Shown here: positions 9,681 through 19,043 of the stretch, one piece after another
Layout of the letters: the number at the start of each line of letters is the position of its first letter
How positions within the stretch are numbered: the first letter of the stretch is position 1
NCBI GenBank assembly: GCA_002712845.1
Contig: PAUV01000037.1
Span: forward strand, 1-24,643
Origin: Rhodopirellula sp.
Lineage (GTDB): Bacteria; Planctomycetota; Planctomycetia; Pirellulales; Pirellulaceae
DNA length: 24,643 bases
Direction: 5' to 3'
Notes under the pieces: generated by a model
Told to the model about the DNA's origin: nothing
What the model saw: the letters and a program-made list of their open reading frames with translations, nothing else
Database searches by the model: none
Made by a program: the position numbers and the translations under genes

Positions 9681-10598
9681 ATGTTTCGTATCTTGATAAT
9701 CATTGTTGTCAGTTTCAGTGTTCTGCACTGCACGCAGGCGGATGCTCAGCTATTTGGCCGACGTCACCAGTCCAAACGAGGTGCGAAGCTTCAGCGTTAC
9801 GACAGCCATCGGCAACCTGCGAAAGCGGAACAGAACTATCGTTCTTACAGAACCTCCTCGGGCCTCAATATCAACATTGGAATTGGTACCTTTCCCGGCT
9901 ACGGCTACTATCCCGGGTTCGGCAGCTTTGGATATCTCGACCCCTATCGGTTTGACGGTTATGGCTATGACCCCTACCGCTACGGCAGCTTTGAGGCTCC
10001 TGATCTATTGAAAGATCCGTATTTTCGAGAGCGGTATCGCTACGACAGTCAGTTTCCTGGACGGTATCGGGTCCCTAAAGTGCCCCGTAGTTCGACAGCC
10101 ATTGGACTTGAAGAATTGTACGGATTCAATCGAACCCCCGACCCACGTGATGGTGCATCCATCCTAGTTGAATCGCAATCAGAAACTGGGGATTTGGGTA
10201 AGGCCACGGAACAATTGGCCAGAGGCCTGGAAGTCAGCGAGTACGGTGAGGCGTGGCTGGAGTACCTTGCTCCTCGCCGATTGGCATCGTTGATTGCCGA
10301 GAGAAAGACTCAGGGAAAGACTGCAGAGTTGCAGGAGTTGTTGACGCATTACGACGGTGTGGTTGCGAATCCAGAACTCCGATACATCACTGCGACACCC
10401 GGGTTTGCAGAGACAAGAGAACGACTCAAGCGTTATTTTGGCCAGTCGACCAGCGAGTTGAATGGTCGAACCATTCGCGTGGTGCCTTCGACCGTTGAAC
10501 CTCCATTATCAGAGACGCGTGACCAACCGGAAACCTTGCCAGTTCCCCAATCTTCGGCGGAACCCGAGCCCCGTTTGAACTCTGCCAATGGTGTTTGA
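9681..10598 (+). CDS. Exported Gly/Tyr-rich protein of unknown function
   Basis: I do not recognise a named family for this 305-residue protein. Visible parts are: a signal peptide (1-22, hydrophobic ILIIIVVSFSVL, cleavage probably after ADA); a basic stretch rich in Arg and Lys (about 27-57); a low-complexity segment dominated by Gly, Tyr, Phe, Pro and Asp (about 61-130, with GYGYYPGFGSFGY and GYGYDPYRYGSF); a helical region with TPR-like spacing (about 165-255, AWLEYLAPRRLASLIAE); and a Pro/Glu-rich tail. VLHC near the end of the signal does not match a lipobox well, so a soluble or envelope-associated protein is more likely than a lipoprotein. Gly/Tyr-rich exported proteins with short helical domains are common in planctomycetes, but their role is not established. 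It stands alone, not in an operon. Confidence 0.8.
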   Translation: MFRILIIIVVSFSVLHCTQADAQLFGRRHQSKRGAKLQRYDSHRQPAKAEQNYRSYRTSSGLNINIGIGTFPGYGYYPGFGSFGYLDPYRFDGYGYDPYRYGSFEAPDLLKDPYFRERYRYDSQFPGRYRVPKVPRSSTAIGLEELYGFNRTPDPRDGASILVESQSETGDLGKATEQLARGLEVSEYGEAWLEYLAPRRLASLIAERKTQGKTAELQELLTHYDGVVANPELRYITATPGFAETRERLKRYFGQSTSELNGRTIRVVPSTVEPPLSETRDQPETLPVPQSSAEPEPRLNSANGV

Positions 10599-10714
10599 CC
10601 GTACTTCGGGTAGTCCGTTATCCAGCTGATGACGAGTTTCGCGAAGGTCAGGTCGTTGACTGGTACCGAGACTTGATTCCGAAAATCTACGGGGCGACGT
10701 ACTTTTCTGCCTGA
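10595..10714 (+). CDS. Candidate small ORF overlapping the end of the Gly/Tyr-rich gene
   Basis: A frame beginning with TTG at 10595, overlapping the preceding stop by 4 bp (TTGA), encodes about 39 residues of protein-like composition, including RYPADDEFREGQ and DWYRDLIPKIYG, and ends at TGA 10712-10714. There is no ATG and no recognised family. It could be a translationally coupled small protein, the remnant of a lost gene, or a chance frame. Confidence 0.25.
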   Translation: MTVLRVVRYPADDEFREGQVVDWYRDLIPKIYGATYFSA

Positions 10715-11150
10715 TGCAAGGTGCGAGCAGATTCACGTTACGTGCCGCTATCGGCATGATTTTATTTCGGTCCCGCGCTTCAACACAATGACCAGACGTC
10801 CGGCAGCTGCAATTCAGCGACAGTGGGATTCACCGCGTGTCGGGAGAGCAGCTGGTTTGGGTTGGTTTTATCTGACAATGCCTGTCTGCCATTCTTCCAA
10901 TCTCAACAGCCTTCGCGATGCTGCGAGCTGTTAAACTGGCGAGGTCAGGAAAATGCCCCCGCTTGGCCATGAGCCGATTTTCAATGTTTGCCAATCGCTG
11001 AGTTCAACTGAAGAGTCCAGTTGCCATTTTGACGGGATAGGAGTTGCAGCAATTTTGGCAGTACTTCAAGGTTGAATTGTGATGAGCTGGAAATGGGCGT
11101 GACGTGAACATCCCTGCCGAAGAATTTTGGGTTGATCGAGAGCAATACAC
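10715..11150. other. Intergenic region before module 2
   Basis: 436 bp with no convincing gene on either strand. It presumably contains the promoter for the 1446-residue cytochrome gene, but no clear -35/-10 pair or operator was found. GAGAG at 11138-11142, eight bases before the ATG at 11151, is a plausible ribosome-binding site. No strong terminator hairpin for the preceding gene was seen. Confidence 0.4.
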
Positions 11151-14100
11151 ATGCCGTTTTCATCCTTCTGTATCTCAGTCGTTGCTCGTGCATGCATGGG
11201 ATTGGGAACGCGATTCCAAGTTCATCATCGAGCTGCAATTCAGACCTTGCCCCTGAGCATGATCGTGACGGGGTTACTTTTCTGTGCCAGTGACTTCTGT
11301 ATCGCACAGTCACCTGTGACTGGATTACCCGTGGTTGATGGCGGGACGCTGGATCCGCGAACGCGTGCGTTGATCAAAACCCACTGTGGAAGCTGCCATG
11401 GTGGAGAAGTGAAGGAAGCAGAGATCAATTTTGATGCTTATGACTCAGTCCAGAAAGCTCGCGATAATGTTGAGGTCTGGCTGAAGGTTCGTCAGGTTTT
11501 GAATAGTCAGCAAATGCCACCACCCGACGCGCCGCAACCTGACGAGGCTGATCTGCTGCGATTGATTTCCTGGACCAATGCATTTTTGAAGGCTGAGGCG
11601 AAATTGAAAGCAGGCGATCCAGGAGAGGTTTCATTGCGGCGTCTAAGCAATGCTGAATACGATTATGCAATTCGTGATTTGACAGGTCTGACGGTTCTGA
11701 ACCCAACGCGGGATTTGCCTGTGGATGGTGCGGCCGGAGAAGGTTTTACGAACGTGGGAAGCGGGCAGGCAATGTCACCCTCACTGTTGGGCAAGTATCT
11801 GGATTCAGCGAAACGAGTGGCAGAGCATCTGGTGTTGTTACCCACGGGAATTGAGTTCAGTCCGTCAACAACCCAGCGTGACCGAACCAATGAAAAGTTG
11901 GCCGACATTCAGGCATTTTATCGCCGTTACACTGCCGATGGGGGTGGTTCCGCAGTCGACTTGCAGGGCATCAAGTTTCAGACAAATCAGGGAGGTTTGT
12001 TGCCAATCAAGTTGTACCTTCAGACGTTGCTTGAGAGTCGTGAGATTCTGCAGGCAGGGGATGTTACGGTTGCCGCAGTCGCATCGCAGACTGGTTTGAA
12101 TCAGCGTTATCTTTCCGAGCTTTGGAACATGCTCGCTGGGACGGGATCAAATTCTTTCTTGATTGTTCAACTGCGAACTGCTTTCCAAAGGGCAACGGTT
12201 GACGAAGTTGATTCTTTGTTGACCAAAATCAATCAGGCTCAGAATGGGTTTTGGAAATTCAACTCGATTGGTCATATCGGTCGGCAAGGCGGCCCCCAAC
12301 GCTGGATGGAACCGATCATCCCTGTGGTTGATGAGCAGGAATTGCGTTTGCCTTTGGGCAAAGCAGATGAGGGGAATGTGATTCCCGTGTGTTTGACAGT
12401 TCATGATCTTGGTGATGGAGATGCACAGGACTTTGTGTTTTGGCAAGAGCCCCGTCTGCTGCTGGAACCTGATGCTCGTGGCGCACAGGATGCAATCATG
12501 TTACGGGATGTGAACAGATTGAGTGCCAAGGTACGCTCGATTCAGCAGCGAGAGTTGGCTCAGACCTCCGGGTATTTCAAGCGGATGCTGAAATCCCTTA
12601 AGCAACCAGGAACGTTACAACCGAAGTCAGATCAAGCGTTTGATACCGAAGGTTTGAACCGTGACTTGCTGGCGAGTTGGTTTGCGTACGCTGGATTGAA
12701 GCGTGAGGACACACGCAGAGTCGATGCGTTGTTTACGAGTCAAATGTCCAAGGTGCAGGGATATGATGCGATCAAAGGCTGGGGAGTTGCAGCTACTCCA
12801 AGCATGCTGACGAATCGTTCTGAAGAGAGCATCAGTTTTTTGACTCTGACAATTCCACCTCGTGCAGTTGTGGTACATCCATCACCAAGCAGTGCGGCTG
12901 TGGTCGCCTGGAAAAGTCCCGTTGCCGGGAACTTCGAATTGGACTGTTCCATAGCAGATGCAGATAACAAGTGTGGGAATGGATCGGCTTGGAGAATCGA
13001 GCATCGTACCAAGTGGGGAACCAAGCTTGTTGCGGAAGGAGTCATGGACAATGGTGGTGGTGATCGCTGGACCAGTACGCGGCCGCTGAATTTGGATCAG
13101 GGGGATGTGGTTGCGTTGATGATTCTTGCCAGAGACAAGAACCACAGTTGTGATACAACGCATGTGGAACTGAAGTTGGTGGAGAAGGAAGGGCTTGAGC
13201 GGAAATGGATTTTGAGTGAGCAGGTGGTTGATCGTGTACACGAAGGCAACCCCATTGCGGACACATTTGGCCATGCAGACGTATGGAACTTCGGGCAAAG
13301 TGTTCCAGAGTCTGCGCTTCAGATACCGGATGGGTCAGCCTTGTCGGCGTGGCGGTCCCAAGCGATTTTGTTGATGGAAAAACCGGAGGTTGGCAAGGAA
13401 CGGGAATTGGCAAGGTTGGCCGATGAAATCCAGCGAGTTGTTACGACAGATGAGCACAAGACACTTTCTGCTGCTGATCAGGAACTCCGCAAGCAGATTT
13501 TTGATTGGCGTGGCCCCTTGAGCTGGATCAGTCTGGGAAAGTCATCTTTGGAGGAATCGGATCAGCAAGCTTCGGGAGAGAAAAATGCATTGTCGTCTGG
13601 TTTGCATCCTGATGGCAGCAAGTTGCAACCCAACGACCTGTGTACTCACGGTACATCAACCCTACACTTCGATATTCCTGCCGAGTTCAAGGCAGCTGAA
13701 CTGGTAACCAACGCGAAAATGCATGCAGCCAGTGGAGTTGAGGGGGCTGTCCAGTTGCAGGTTCATGACAAGAGGATTGCGGCTCCTGAGTTTGATTTTG
13801 GTGGCACGTTTTTGGTGCATCCCGAGGGATTGAAAAGTGAGCGGATAAGGTCGTCGGTGCGCTCGTTTGCCGAATTTTTTCCTCCGGCATTATGTTATTC
13901 GCGAATTGTTCCTGTTGATGAGGTGGTGACATTGAGGCTGTTTCACCGCGAAGACGATTATCTGTCGCGTTTGATGCTCAATCCGGCTGAGACACGCGAT
14001 TTGGATCGACTGTGGAATGAGTTGCTCTTCGTCAGTGATGAGCCGCTAAAGTTGGCTGTTTCGTTTGAGCAGATTGCTGAGTTCGCTACACAGGATCGCC

Positions 14101-15491
14101 CCGACCTGGTCACCGCATTTGAACCATTGCGAGAGCCCATCAATCGTCGAGCGGATGAGTTTGGAAAACGTAAAATGGCGTTGGAACCATTGCAACTGAC
14201 GGCTGTTGTGAATTTTACGGAACGCGCCTGGCGACAGCGACTTGATGGACCATCGCGGCAGCGACTGATGGAATTTTACCGCCGCCGACGAGACGAGGGG
14301 ATGCAACATCCCCGCGCGTTGCAAGCCTTGGTTGTTCGCGTTTTGACGGCACCTGAATTCCTTTACAAGCTGGAGTCGCCGCAATCGGGAACAGGTCAAT
14401 CTGATGTGAACGCAGAAGCATTGGCTTCAAGGCTCAGTTTCTTCCTGTGGTCTTCTGTGCCGGACTCGGAGTTGATGGAACTTGGCAGGCTCGGCAAACT
14501 GCATGACGAACAAGTGATGAGGCAGCAGATGCGGCGGATGTTAAAGGATCCTCGTGCCAAAAGGCTTGCCGAACAATTTGCCTGCCAGTGGTTGCACTTC
14601 CGGGACTTCGACCGGAATGATGATAAGAACGAAAAACTGTATCCAAACTTTGCGGCGTTGAGAAAGAGCATGTACGGTGAGACTATCCGGTTTTTTCAGG
14701 ACATGTTTCAGCACAATGGATCGATCCTCGACATGATCGATGCGGATCATACCTTTGTCGATCAGGCACTGGCAGAACATTATGGATTGGAGTGGGATCC
14801 AGACAAACAGGTCAGTGACGAGTTTTCGAGTGACGGCCAATGGCAACGTATCGACGGCCCTCAGCTGAAAGGCCGCGGAGGTGTTCTGGGGATGGCGACC
14901 TTTTTGGCCAGTCAGTCCGGTGCATCGAGAACCAGTCCAATTCTTCGGGGAAATTGGATCTTTGAGACTTTGCTTGGTGGACATCTGCCGAGGCCACCTG
15001 CAGATGTTCCGTTGTTACCTGAGTCAGTCCCCGAGGGTCTGACATCCAGAGAATTGATCGAGAAACACAGTTCGCTGGCCGCTTGTGCGAAATGCCATGC
15101 CCACATTGATGGGTTTGGTTTTGCACTGGAAGGCTATGATGCGCTGGGCGGGTTGCGCAAGACGGTTGTGGACACGGAGGCAACATTGGTGGATGGGCGA
15201 GTGATTGCGGGTTCAGAAGGTCTGCGGCACTATCTGCTAAACGAGCGTCGTGAAGAGGTGGTCCGCCAGTTTTGTCGTAAATTGCTCGGCTTTGCACTTG
15301 GTCGAGAAGTGCTGTTGTCAGATGAACCGTTGCTGGATCAGATGCAGCTTGCCCTGCGTAAGGGTGACTATCATTTTGAAATTGCGGTCGAGCAGATAAT
15401 CACAAGTCCGCAGTTTTGTCAGATTCGTGACGAGCCAAAGAGCTTCCACCCACAATCGTTCAACCACGCAGGAAAGCTTGATGACCAGTAA
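11151..15491 (+). CDS. Very large PSD3-PSD5-PSD4-PSCyt3-PSD2 (DUF1587/1595/1592/1588/1585) cytochrome
   Basis: A 1446-residue exported haem protein. The N-terminal cytochrome domain has CGSCH at 79-83 and a candidate distal Met in QQMPPP at 119-124. PSD3 (DUF1587) lies at about 158-222 (RLSNAEYDYAIRDLTGL). A long stretch of about 790 residues follows, containing a beta-sandwich-like domain at about 560-680 (VVVHPSPSSAAVVAW; SAWRIEH). Then come PSD5 (about 1012-1070), PSD4 (about 1090-1213), PSCyt3 (about 1241-1345, second haem motif CAKCH at 1312-1316) and PSD2 at the end. The ATG at 11151 has GAGAG upstream, and the hydrophobic signal core comes only at about 37-52, so in-frame ATGs at codons 16 and 37 are alternatives. 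Role unknown; a secreted redox enzyme acting on a polymer is a reasonable guess. It is coupled to the DUF1552 gene by an 11-bp overlap. Confidence 0.9.
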   Translation: MPFSSFCISVVARACMGLGTRFQVHHRAAIQTLPLSMIVTGLLFCASDFCIAQSPVTGLPVVDGGTLDPRTRALIKTHCGSCHGGEVKEAEINFDAYDSVQKARDNVEVWLKVRQVLNSQQMPPPDAPQPDEADLLRLISWTNAFLKAEAKLKAGDPGEVSLRRLSNAEYDYAIRDLTGLTVLNPTRDLPVDGAAGEGFTNVGSGQAMSPSLLGKYLDSAKRVAEHLVLLPTGIEFSPSTTQRDRTNEKLADIQAFYRRYTADGGGSAVDLQGIKFQTNQGGLLPIKLYLQTLLESREILQAGDVTVAAVASQTGLNQRYLSELWNMLAGTGSNSFLIVQLRTAFQRATVDEVDSLLTKINQAQNGFWKFNSIGHIGRQGGPQRWMEPIIPVVDEQELRLPLGKADEGNVIPVCLTVHDLGDGDAQDFVFWQEPRLLLEPDARGAQDAIMLRDVNRLSAKVRSIQQRELAQTSGYFKRMLKSLKQPGTLQPKSDQAFDTEGLNRDLLASWFAYAGLKREDTRRVDALFTSQMSKVQGYDAIKGWGVAATPSMLTNRSEESISFLTLTIPPRAVVVHPSPSSAAVVAWKSPVAGNFELDCSIADADNKCGNGSAWRIEHRTKWGTKLVAEGVMDNGGGDRWTSTRPLNLDQGDVVALMILARDKNHSCDTTHVELKLVEKEGLERKWILSEQVVDRVHEGNPIADTFGHADVWNFGQSVPESALQIPDGSALSAWRSQAILLMEKPEVGKERELARLADEIQRVVTTDEHKTLSAADQELRKQIFDWRGPLSWISLGKSSLEESDQQASGEKNALSSGLHPDGSKLQPNDLCTHGTSTLHFDIPAEFKAAELVTNAKMHAASGVEGAVQLQVHDKRIAAPEFDFGGTFLVHPEGLKSERIRSSVRSFAEFFPPALCYSRIVPVDEVVTLRLFHREDDYLSRLMLNPAETRDLDRLWNELLFVSDEPLKLAVSFEQIAEFATQDRPDLVTAFEPLREPINRRADEFGKRKMALEPLQLTAVVNFTERAWRQRLDGPSRQRLMEFYRRRRDEGMQHPRALQALVVRVLTAPEFLYKLESPQSGTGQSDVNAEALASRLSFFLWSSVPDSELMELGRLGKLHDEQVMRQQMRRMLKDPRAKRLAEQFACQWLHFRDFDRNDDKNEKLYPNFAALRKSMYGETIRFFQDMFQHNGSILDMIDADHTFVDQALAEHYGLEWDPDKQVSDEFSSDGQWQRIDGPQLKGRGGVLGMATFLASQSGASRTSPILRGNWIFETLLGGHLPRPPADVPLLPESVPEGLTSRELIEKHSSLAACAKCHAHIDGFGFALEGYDALGGLRKTVVDTEATLVDGRVIAGSEGLRHYLLNERREEVVRQFCRKLLGFALGREVLLSDEPLLDQMQLALRKGDYHFEIAVEQIITSPQFCQIRDEPKSFHPQSFNHAGKLDDQ

Positions 15492-16800
15492 GAATTTATC
15501 CCGGCGTTGGGCCTTGCGTGGGTTGGGTGTATCGATGGCACTGCCATGGATGGAGTCAACGACCGCGTGGGGCGATAAGACGGCACACGGCAAGCAACCC
15601 GAGGCTTCTTCAGACAACGCCGCGCCGGTAAGAATGGCGGTGTTGTTCTCGGGATGTGGCTATCATTCCAAAGAATGGTGGGCACGAGGCAGTGGAGCAG
15701 AGATGGAGGTTGGCAAAGTACTCAAGCCGATCGAGTCATTTCGCGATCGGATGGTCTTCATCAATGGACTTTACAACGCAGAGGCATTGAAAGGAAATAT
15801 TCACAGTTCACAGACGGGAAACCTGCTGTCCGGGTCTCCCTTGTCGGCAGGTGGGACCATTCGCTCGGGAACGAGCATGGACCAGATTGTTGCCCAGCGG
15901 GTTGGGAAACGCACAAAATTGCCAAGTCTGGTTTTGGGTTGCGAGAGAGCCAATCCATCGGTGCACAAAAATTACTCGATGCTGTACAGCTCGCACATCT
16001 CCTGGAGCAGCCCGACTTCCCCCACTCCCCTGGAAGTGTATCCGGCTCTGGCCTTTGACCAGCTTTTCAAAGAACCCGCCGGTCGCAGTGACCAAAGTGT
16101 CATCGATGCAATTTTGCAGGATGCAAGTGATGTCCGTCGACGTATCAGCCAGTCTGATCGACAGAAACTTGACGAATATCTGAACTCGGTGCGGGAAGTA
16201 GAGAAACGGATTGAGCAAGCTGGTCAGCAGGGTGAGTTGCAGGGCTGGCGACCCACATTGTCAGAACCGAATTTACCACGCCCAGCAGATGGTTATCCAC
16301 AGGACATTGTTGAACACATGCGGTTGATGTGTGACATTCTGGTATTGGCGTTTCAGACCGATACCACGCGCGTTTGCACGCTGAAATTGAATAATGATCA
16401 TGGGACTTTGCGGTTTCCCCACCTCGGTGTTGATTACATGATTCATCACCTGTTGTCTCATACGGATTCAGAAGACTGGTTGAAGGTGAATCAGTTCTTC
16501 CTTGAACAGGTTGGATACATCGCGAAGCGTCTGGATTCGATTCAGGAAGGTGAACGCACTGCGCTGGACAACTCCATGATCATGCTTTGTTCAAGCATGC
16601 TGACTGGAAATCATGACGCCACGCGTCTACCGGTGGTCTTGCTGGGTTCTGCGGGTGGGCAAATCAAAGGCGGTCAGAATCTGGATTACTCCGGCGAATC
16701 TGATCGACAGATGTGCCGACTGTATCTCAGCATGATGGATAAGATGGGAGTCAAATTGAGTCAGTTCGGTGACGCAACGAAGCGTATCCCGGAGGTCTAA
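15481..16800 (+). CDS. Tat-exported DUF1552 (HXXSHH) family protein, module 2
   Basis: This 439-residue protein belongs to DUF1552 (PF07586), function unknown, usually encoded beside PSD4/PSCyt3 cytochromes as here. The ATG at 15481 lies within the last 11 bp of the cytochrome gene and has AGGAAAG at 15470-15476. It opens with a twin-arginine signal, LSRRWALRGLGVSMALPWM, which is why it is preferred over an open extension to 15427. Family features are FSGCGYHSKEWW early on, IHSSQTGNLLSG at 107-118 (where the family motif is expected), the following TSMDQIVAQRVGKRTKLPSL, and a conserved C-terminal half with LKLNNDHGTLRFPHLG and HHLLSHTDSEDW. The overlap predicts translational coupling and matched amounts of the two products. 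Confidence 0.92.
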   Translation: MTSKNLSRRWALRGLGVSMALPWMESTTAWGDKTAHGKQPEASSDNAAPVRMAVLFSGCGYHSKEWWARGSGAEMEVGKVLKPIESFRDRMVFINGLYNAEALKGNIHSSQTGNLLSGSPLSAGGTIRSGTSMDQIVAQRVGKRTKLPSLVLGCERANPSVHKNYSMLYSSHISWSSPTSPTPLEVYPALAFDQLFKEPAGRSDQSVIDAILQDASDVRRRISQSDRQKLDEYLNSVREVEKRIEQAGQQGELQGWRPTLSEPNLPRPADGYPQDIVEHMRLMCDILVLAFQTDTTRVCTLKLNNDHGTLRFPHLGVDYMIHHLLSHTDSEDWLKVNQFFLEQVGYIAKRLDSIQEGERTALDNSMIMLCSSMLTGNHDATRLPVVLLGSAGGQIKGGQNLDYSGESDRQMCRLYLSMMDKMGVKLSQFGDATKRIPEV

Positions 16801-16883
16801 AATCGGGTCGATCATGTTTTGCTGAGTCTGTGCATCACCCCTGCCAGACAACCAGCATCAGAAAGCGTTTGTCAGTTTAATGA

Positions 16884-17243
16884 ATCGATGCATTCCTTCA
16901 TTCAATTCTGGTTTTCATCGCACTTGCGATGCTAGGTTGGCTGCCGATCCGGGTTTCCGCTGTTGGGTCGGTGACGGTTGGAGAAGACAGTCGAACTGGT
17001 CGTCTTCGGATGGCCGCAAAAGAAGGCCGCAAAAATAGGGCAGGAAAAACAGGGCAGGAAATTTTTCTCGAGACGGTCTTATCGCATCCGGAGGGGCAGG
17101 CGTGTGTTTCCTGCCATCTTTCTTCTGCTGCGTTTGTGGATCCTCGTCCTGTGTCACCGGGTGCGGTCAGGGGCCACAACGGTCGACGTAATGCACCATC
17201 ATTGATCGAGGCCGCATGCGAGTTGGCGAGATGTGATGGTTGA
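16884..17243 (+). pseudogene. Decayed di-heme cytochrome c peroxidase (MauG/CcpA-like), N-terminal fragment
   Basis: The frame ending at 17243 encodes the N-terminal haem region of a di-heme cytochrome c peroxidase: a hydrophobic leader (ILVFIALAMLGWLPIRVSA), GQEIFLETVLSHPEGQACVSCH with the CVSCH haem motif at 17103-17117, and GHNGRRNAPSLIEAA. The expected next motif is WDGR; here the frame reads Cys-Asp-Gly-stop, so TGA at 17241 probably replaces CGA. The second haem motif and most of the roughly 300-450 residues of the family are missing. No in-frame ATG precedes the hydrophobic leader: the first in-frame ATG is at 16929, within it, and a nearby ATG at 16888 is in another frame, suggesting a frameshift. 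Downstream the same frame stays open to 17456 but is repetitive and unlike the family. A truncated but functional small cytochrome is the less likely alternative. Confidence 0.7.
17012..17061. repeat. Two adjacent short duplications in the decayed peroxidase gene
   Basis: GGCCGCAAAA occurs at 17012-17021 and 17025-17034 (period 13), and AGGGCAGGAAA at 17037-17047 and 17051-17061 (period 14). Both look like slippage duplications lying between the leader and the haem motif. Their combined length, 27 bp, is a multiple of three. Confidence 0.8.
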
Positions 17244-17279
17244 TATTCTCGGAGGCAAGTTTTGTGGATTGCAGCGAGC

Positions 17280-17334
17280 GGCAGGCAGTTTCACGGCAGG
17301 CAGTTTCACGGCAGGCAGTTTCACGGTAGGCAGG
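17280..17334. repeat. 15-bp tandem repeat, three copies plus a partial
   Basis: GGCAGGCAGTTTCAC is repeated perfectly at 17280-17294, 17295-17309 and 17310-17324, followed by a degenerate partial copy (GGTAGGCAGG, 17325-17334). It lies just after the stop of the decayed peroxidase frame and encodes five-residue repeats in every forward frame. There are no spacers, so it is not CRISPR; it looks like slippage in unconstrained sequence. Confidence 0.93.
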
Positions 17335-17456
17335 GGAGCATCGTGTGCTTCGGGCCATGGTCAGGTCGAGCAATGGATGACGTCAAAAATGCCGATAATG
17401 AACGAACGTCATTGCACAGCGTCAAAGCAGATGCTGACGAGCGGCGCTTAGCCTGA

Positions 17457-17723
17457 GGATTCTGGTTGCCGTAAATCGTTTGTCAATAATGAGTTGCGTT
17501 AAAATTACATGATGGTTAGAATAATGGGGACGGTTCAGGCATCTGAGACATAGGCGTGTCCCACCAATCCGCTTTGAATTGCCTTGAACGTTTCCCACAA
17601 AGGCTGGGTCCAAGTGGTTTCGGAAATGTTCGCCGTTAACCGCGATCTTGTTGATTTTCCAAGTTTCCTGTCAGGCGTTTTGCTCAGCGAGATTGAAACG
17701 CCCATCTTGTTGAAAGATTGATC
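17457..17723. other. Intergenic region upstream of module 3
   Basis: After the decayed peroxidase there is no convincing gene. A minus-strand frame covers 17535-17750 and a plus-strand frame (protein-like, IALNVSHKGWVQVV to ILLKD) ends at about 17720. Both overlap the same DNA and neither has a recognised family. GAAAG at 17712-17716, seven bases before ATG 17724, may be the ribosome-binding site of module 3. Confidence 0.35.
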
Positions 17724-19043
17724 ATGCTCAACCGAAGAAAGCTGCTCCAAGGTGTTGCGACCGGCGTTGGCGCTGCATTCAGCTCGTCACTTTCTGGGCA
17801 ACAGCTGTTCGCTTCTTCGACAACGGGTACCACTGCCAAGCGTGTCATTTTCTTCATGCAGAATCAGGGTTTTGATCCCAAGACGTGCATTCCCGAGGGC
17901 ATGAAGAAGAGCGGTTCATTGGCGAAAGTAAAGCTTCCTGAACCGATCAGTGCTCTTGAGCCTTACAAGGAACGATTGCACATCATCAATGGCTTGCATG
18001 GCACTCATACCAGCCCATCGCACAGTGCATTTTTTGGGGCTTTGGGCGGTTACCGTGGTGGCGATGGTGTGCCACCAAGCGGATCGACCATTGATCATGA
18101 ATTGGGCAAGGCGTTGCCAGAGACATTGTTGCCTCATCTTTGCATCGGAATGGATTCGCTTGAAAACATGACAGCCAAGCCAACGCTCGCGACGTTGTCA
18201 GCCAGCGGTGCGGGTCAACCAATTTTCATGCATTCGAATCCGAATCATCTGTACCAGATGTTGTATGGCGGCATCTCTACAGGCGACATTCAGTTGCAGC
18301 ACGAAGCACGCTCAAATCTATTCAACCAAATTGAACGCTTAGCTGCATCAAAAGGGCAATCGTTGCCATCGGCTGACCAGCAGCGGTATGGTCAATACGT
18401 CCAAGGTTTTCAGGATGTCAATGGTTTGCGGGAACGTTTGGATACGGTTTCCGATCATCTGCGAAAGTTTGCACCCGTGGTTGATGAGCGGTACACCAAG
18501 CCCGAGTTTGAAACTGATTGGCACGATGTTCTGTTGGATCTGGGTATTTCAGCCGTGACATCGGGGATCACCAACACGCTGACGATTGGTTCAGGGCGCG
18601 GTGAGATTTTTGGTTCCTGGAAAGGTGTCGGTGTTGAACAACAAGGTCACAATCTTGGCCACATGAACCAGCATGGAAATCCGATTTGGGTCAAGATTCG
18701 TCAGTACAACAGTCGAATGCTGGTGAGAATCATGCATGCCTTGGAGAGTGTTCCTGAGGGCAATGGAACGATGATGGACAATACGTTAATTGTCTATACG
18801 AGCAACAACGCTGACAAGCAGCATACCAATGGTGCGAATTGGCCCGTCATGTTGTTGGGTAATTGCGATGGTGCCTTCAAGACTGGATGTTTTACCCAGT
18901 TGGATGGTAAACGTCCCATCAATGCACTTTACACGTCGATTTTGCGGGCGGCCGGGCAGACTGTTGATCGCTTCAACATGAGTGAACAGCTGGCCAAGAA
19001 ATTTGATAATGATAGCGGTCCTGTCAAAGAACTGATGATATGA
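17724..19043 (+). CDS. Tat-exported DUF1552 family protein, module 3
   Basis: A second, divergent DUF1552 member of 439 residues. The ATG at 17724 is preferred over TTG at 17718; both give a twin-arginine signal, [19 protein letters not shown]. The family region reads [19 protein letters not shown] at 92-110, with an H-x-x-x-x-H arrangement closer to the HXXSHH name than in the module 2 paralogue. The C-terminal half has [27 protein letters not shown] and [11 protein letters not shown]. In contrast to module 2, this gene comes first and its stop overlaps the cytochrome start by 4 bp. Function unknown; probably the dedicated partner of the next gene. Confidence 0.9.
   Translation: MLNRRKLLQGVATGVGAAFSSSLSGQQLFASSTTGTTAKRVIFFMQNQGFDPKTCIPEGMKKSGSLAKVKLPEPISALEPYKERLHIINGLHGTHTSPSHSAFFGALGGYRGGDGVPPSGSTIDHELGKALPETLLPHLCIGMDSLENMTAKPTLATLSASGAGQPIFMHSNPNHLYQMLYGGISTGDIQLQHEARSNLFNQIERLAASKGQSLPSADQQRYGQYVQGFQDVNGLRERLDTVSDHLRKFAPVVDERYTKPEFETDWHDVLLDLGISAVTSGITNTLTIGSGRGEIFGSWKGVGVEQQGHNLGHMNQHGNPIWVKIRQYNSRMLVRIMHALESVPEGNGTMMDNTLIVYTSNNADKQHTNGANWPVMLLGNCDGAFKTGCFTQLDGKRPINALYTSILRAAGQTVDRFNMSEQLAKKFDNDSGPVKELMI

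Noticed and set aside
17535..17750. 71-codon minus-strand frame upstream of module 3
   Set aside because: It overlaps the start of a well-supported gene on the other strand and matches no family I recognise.
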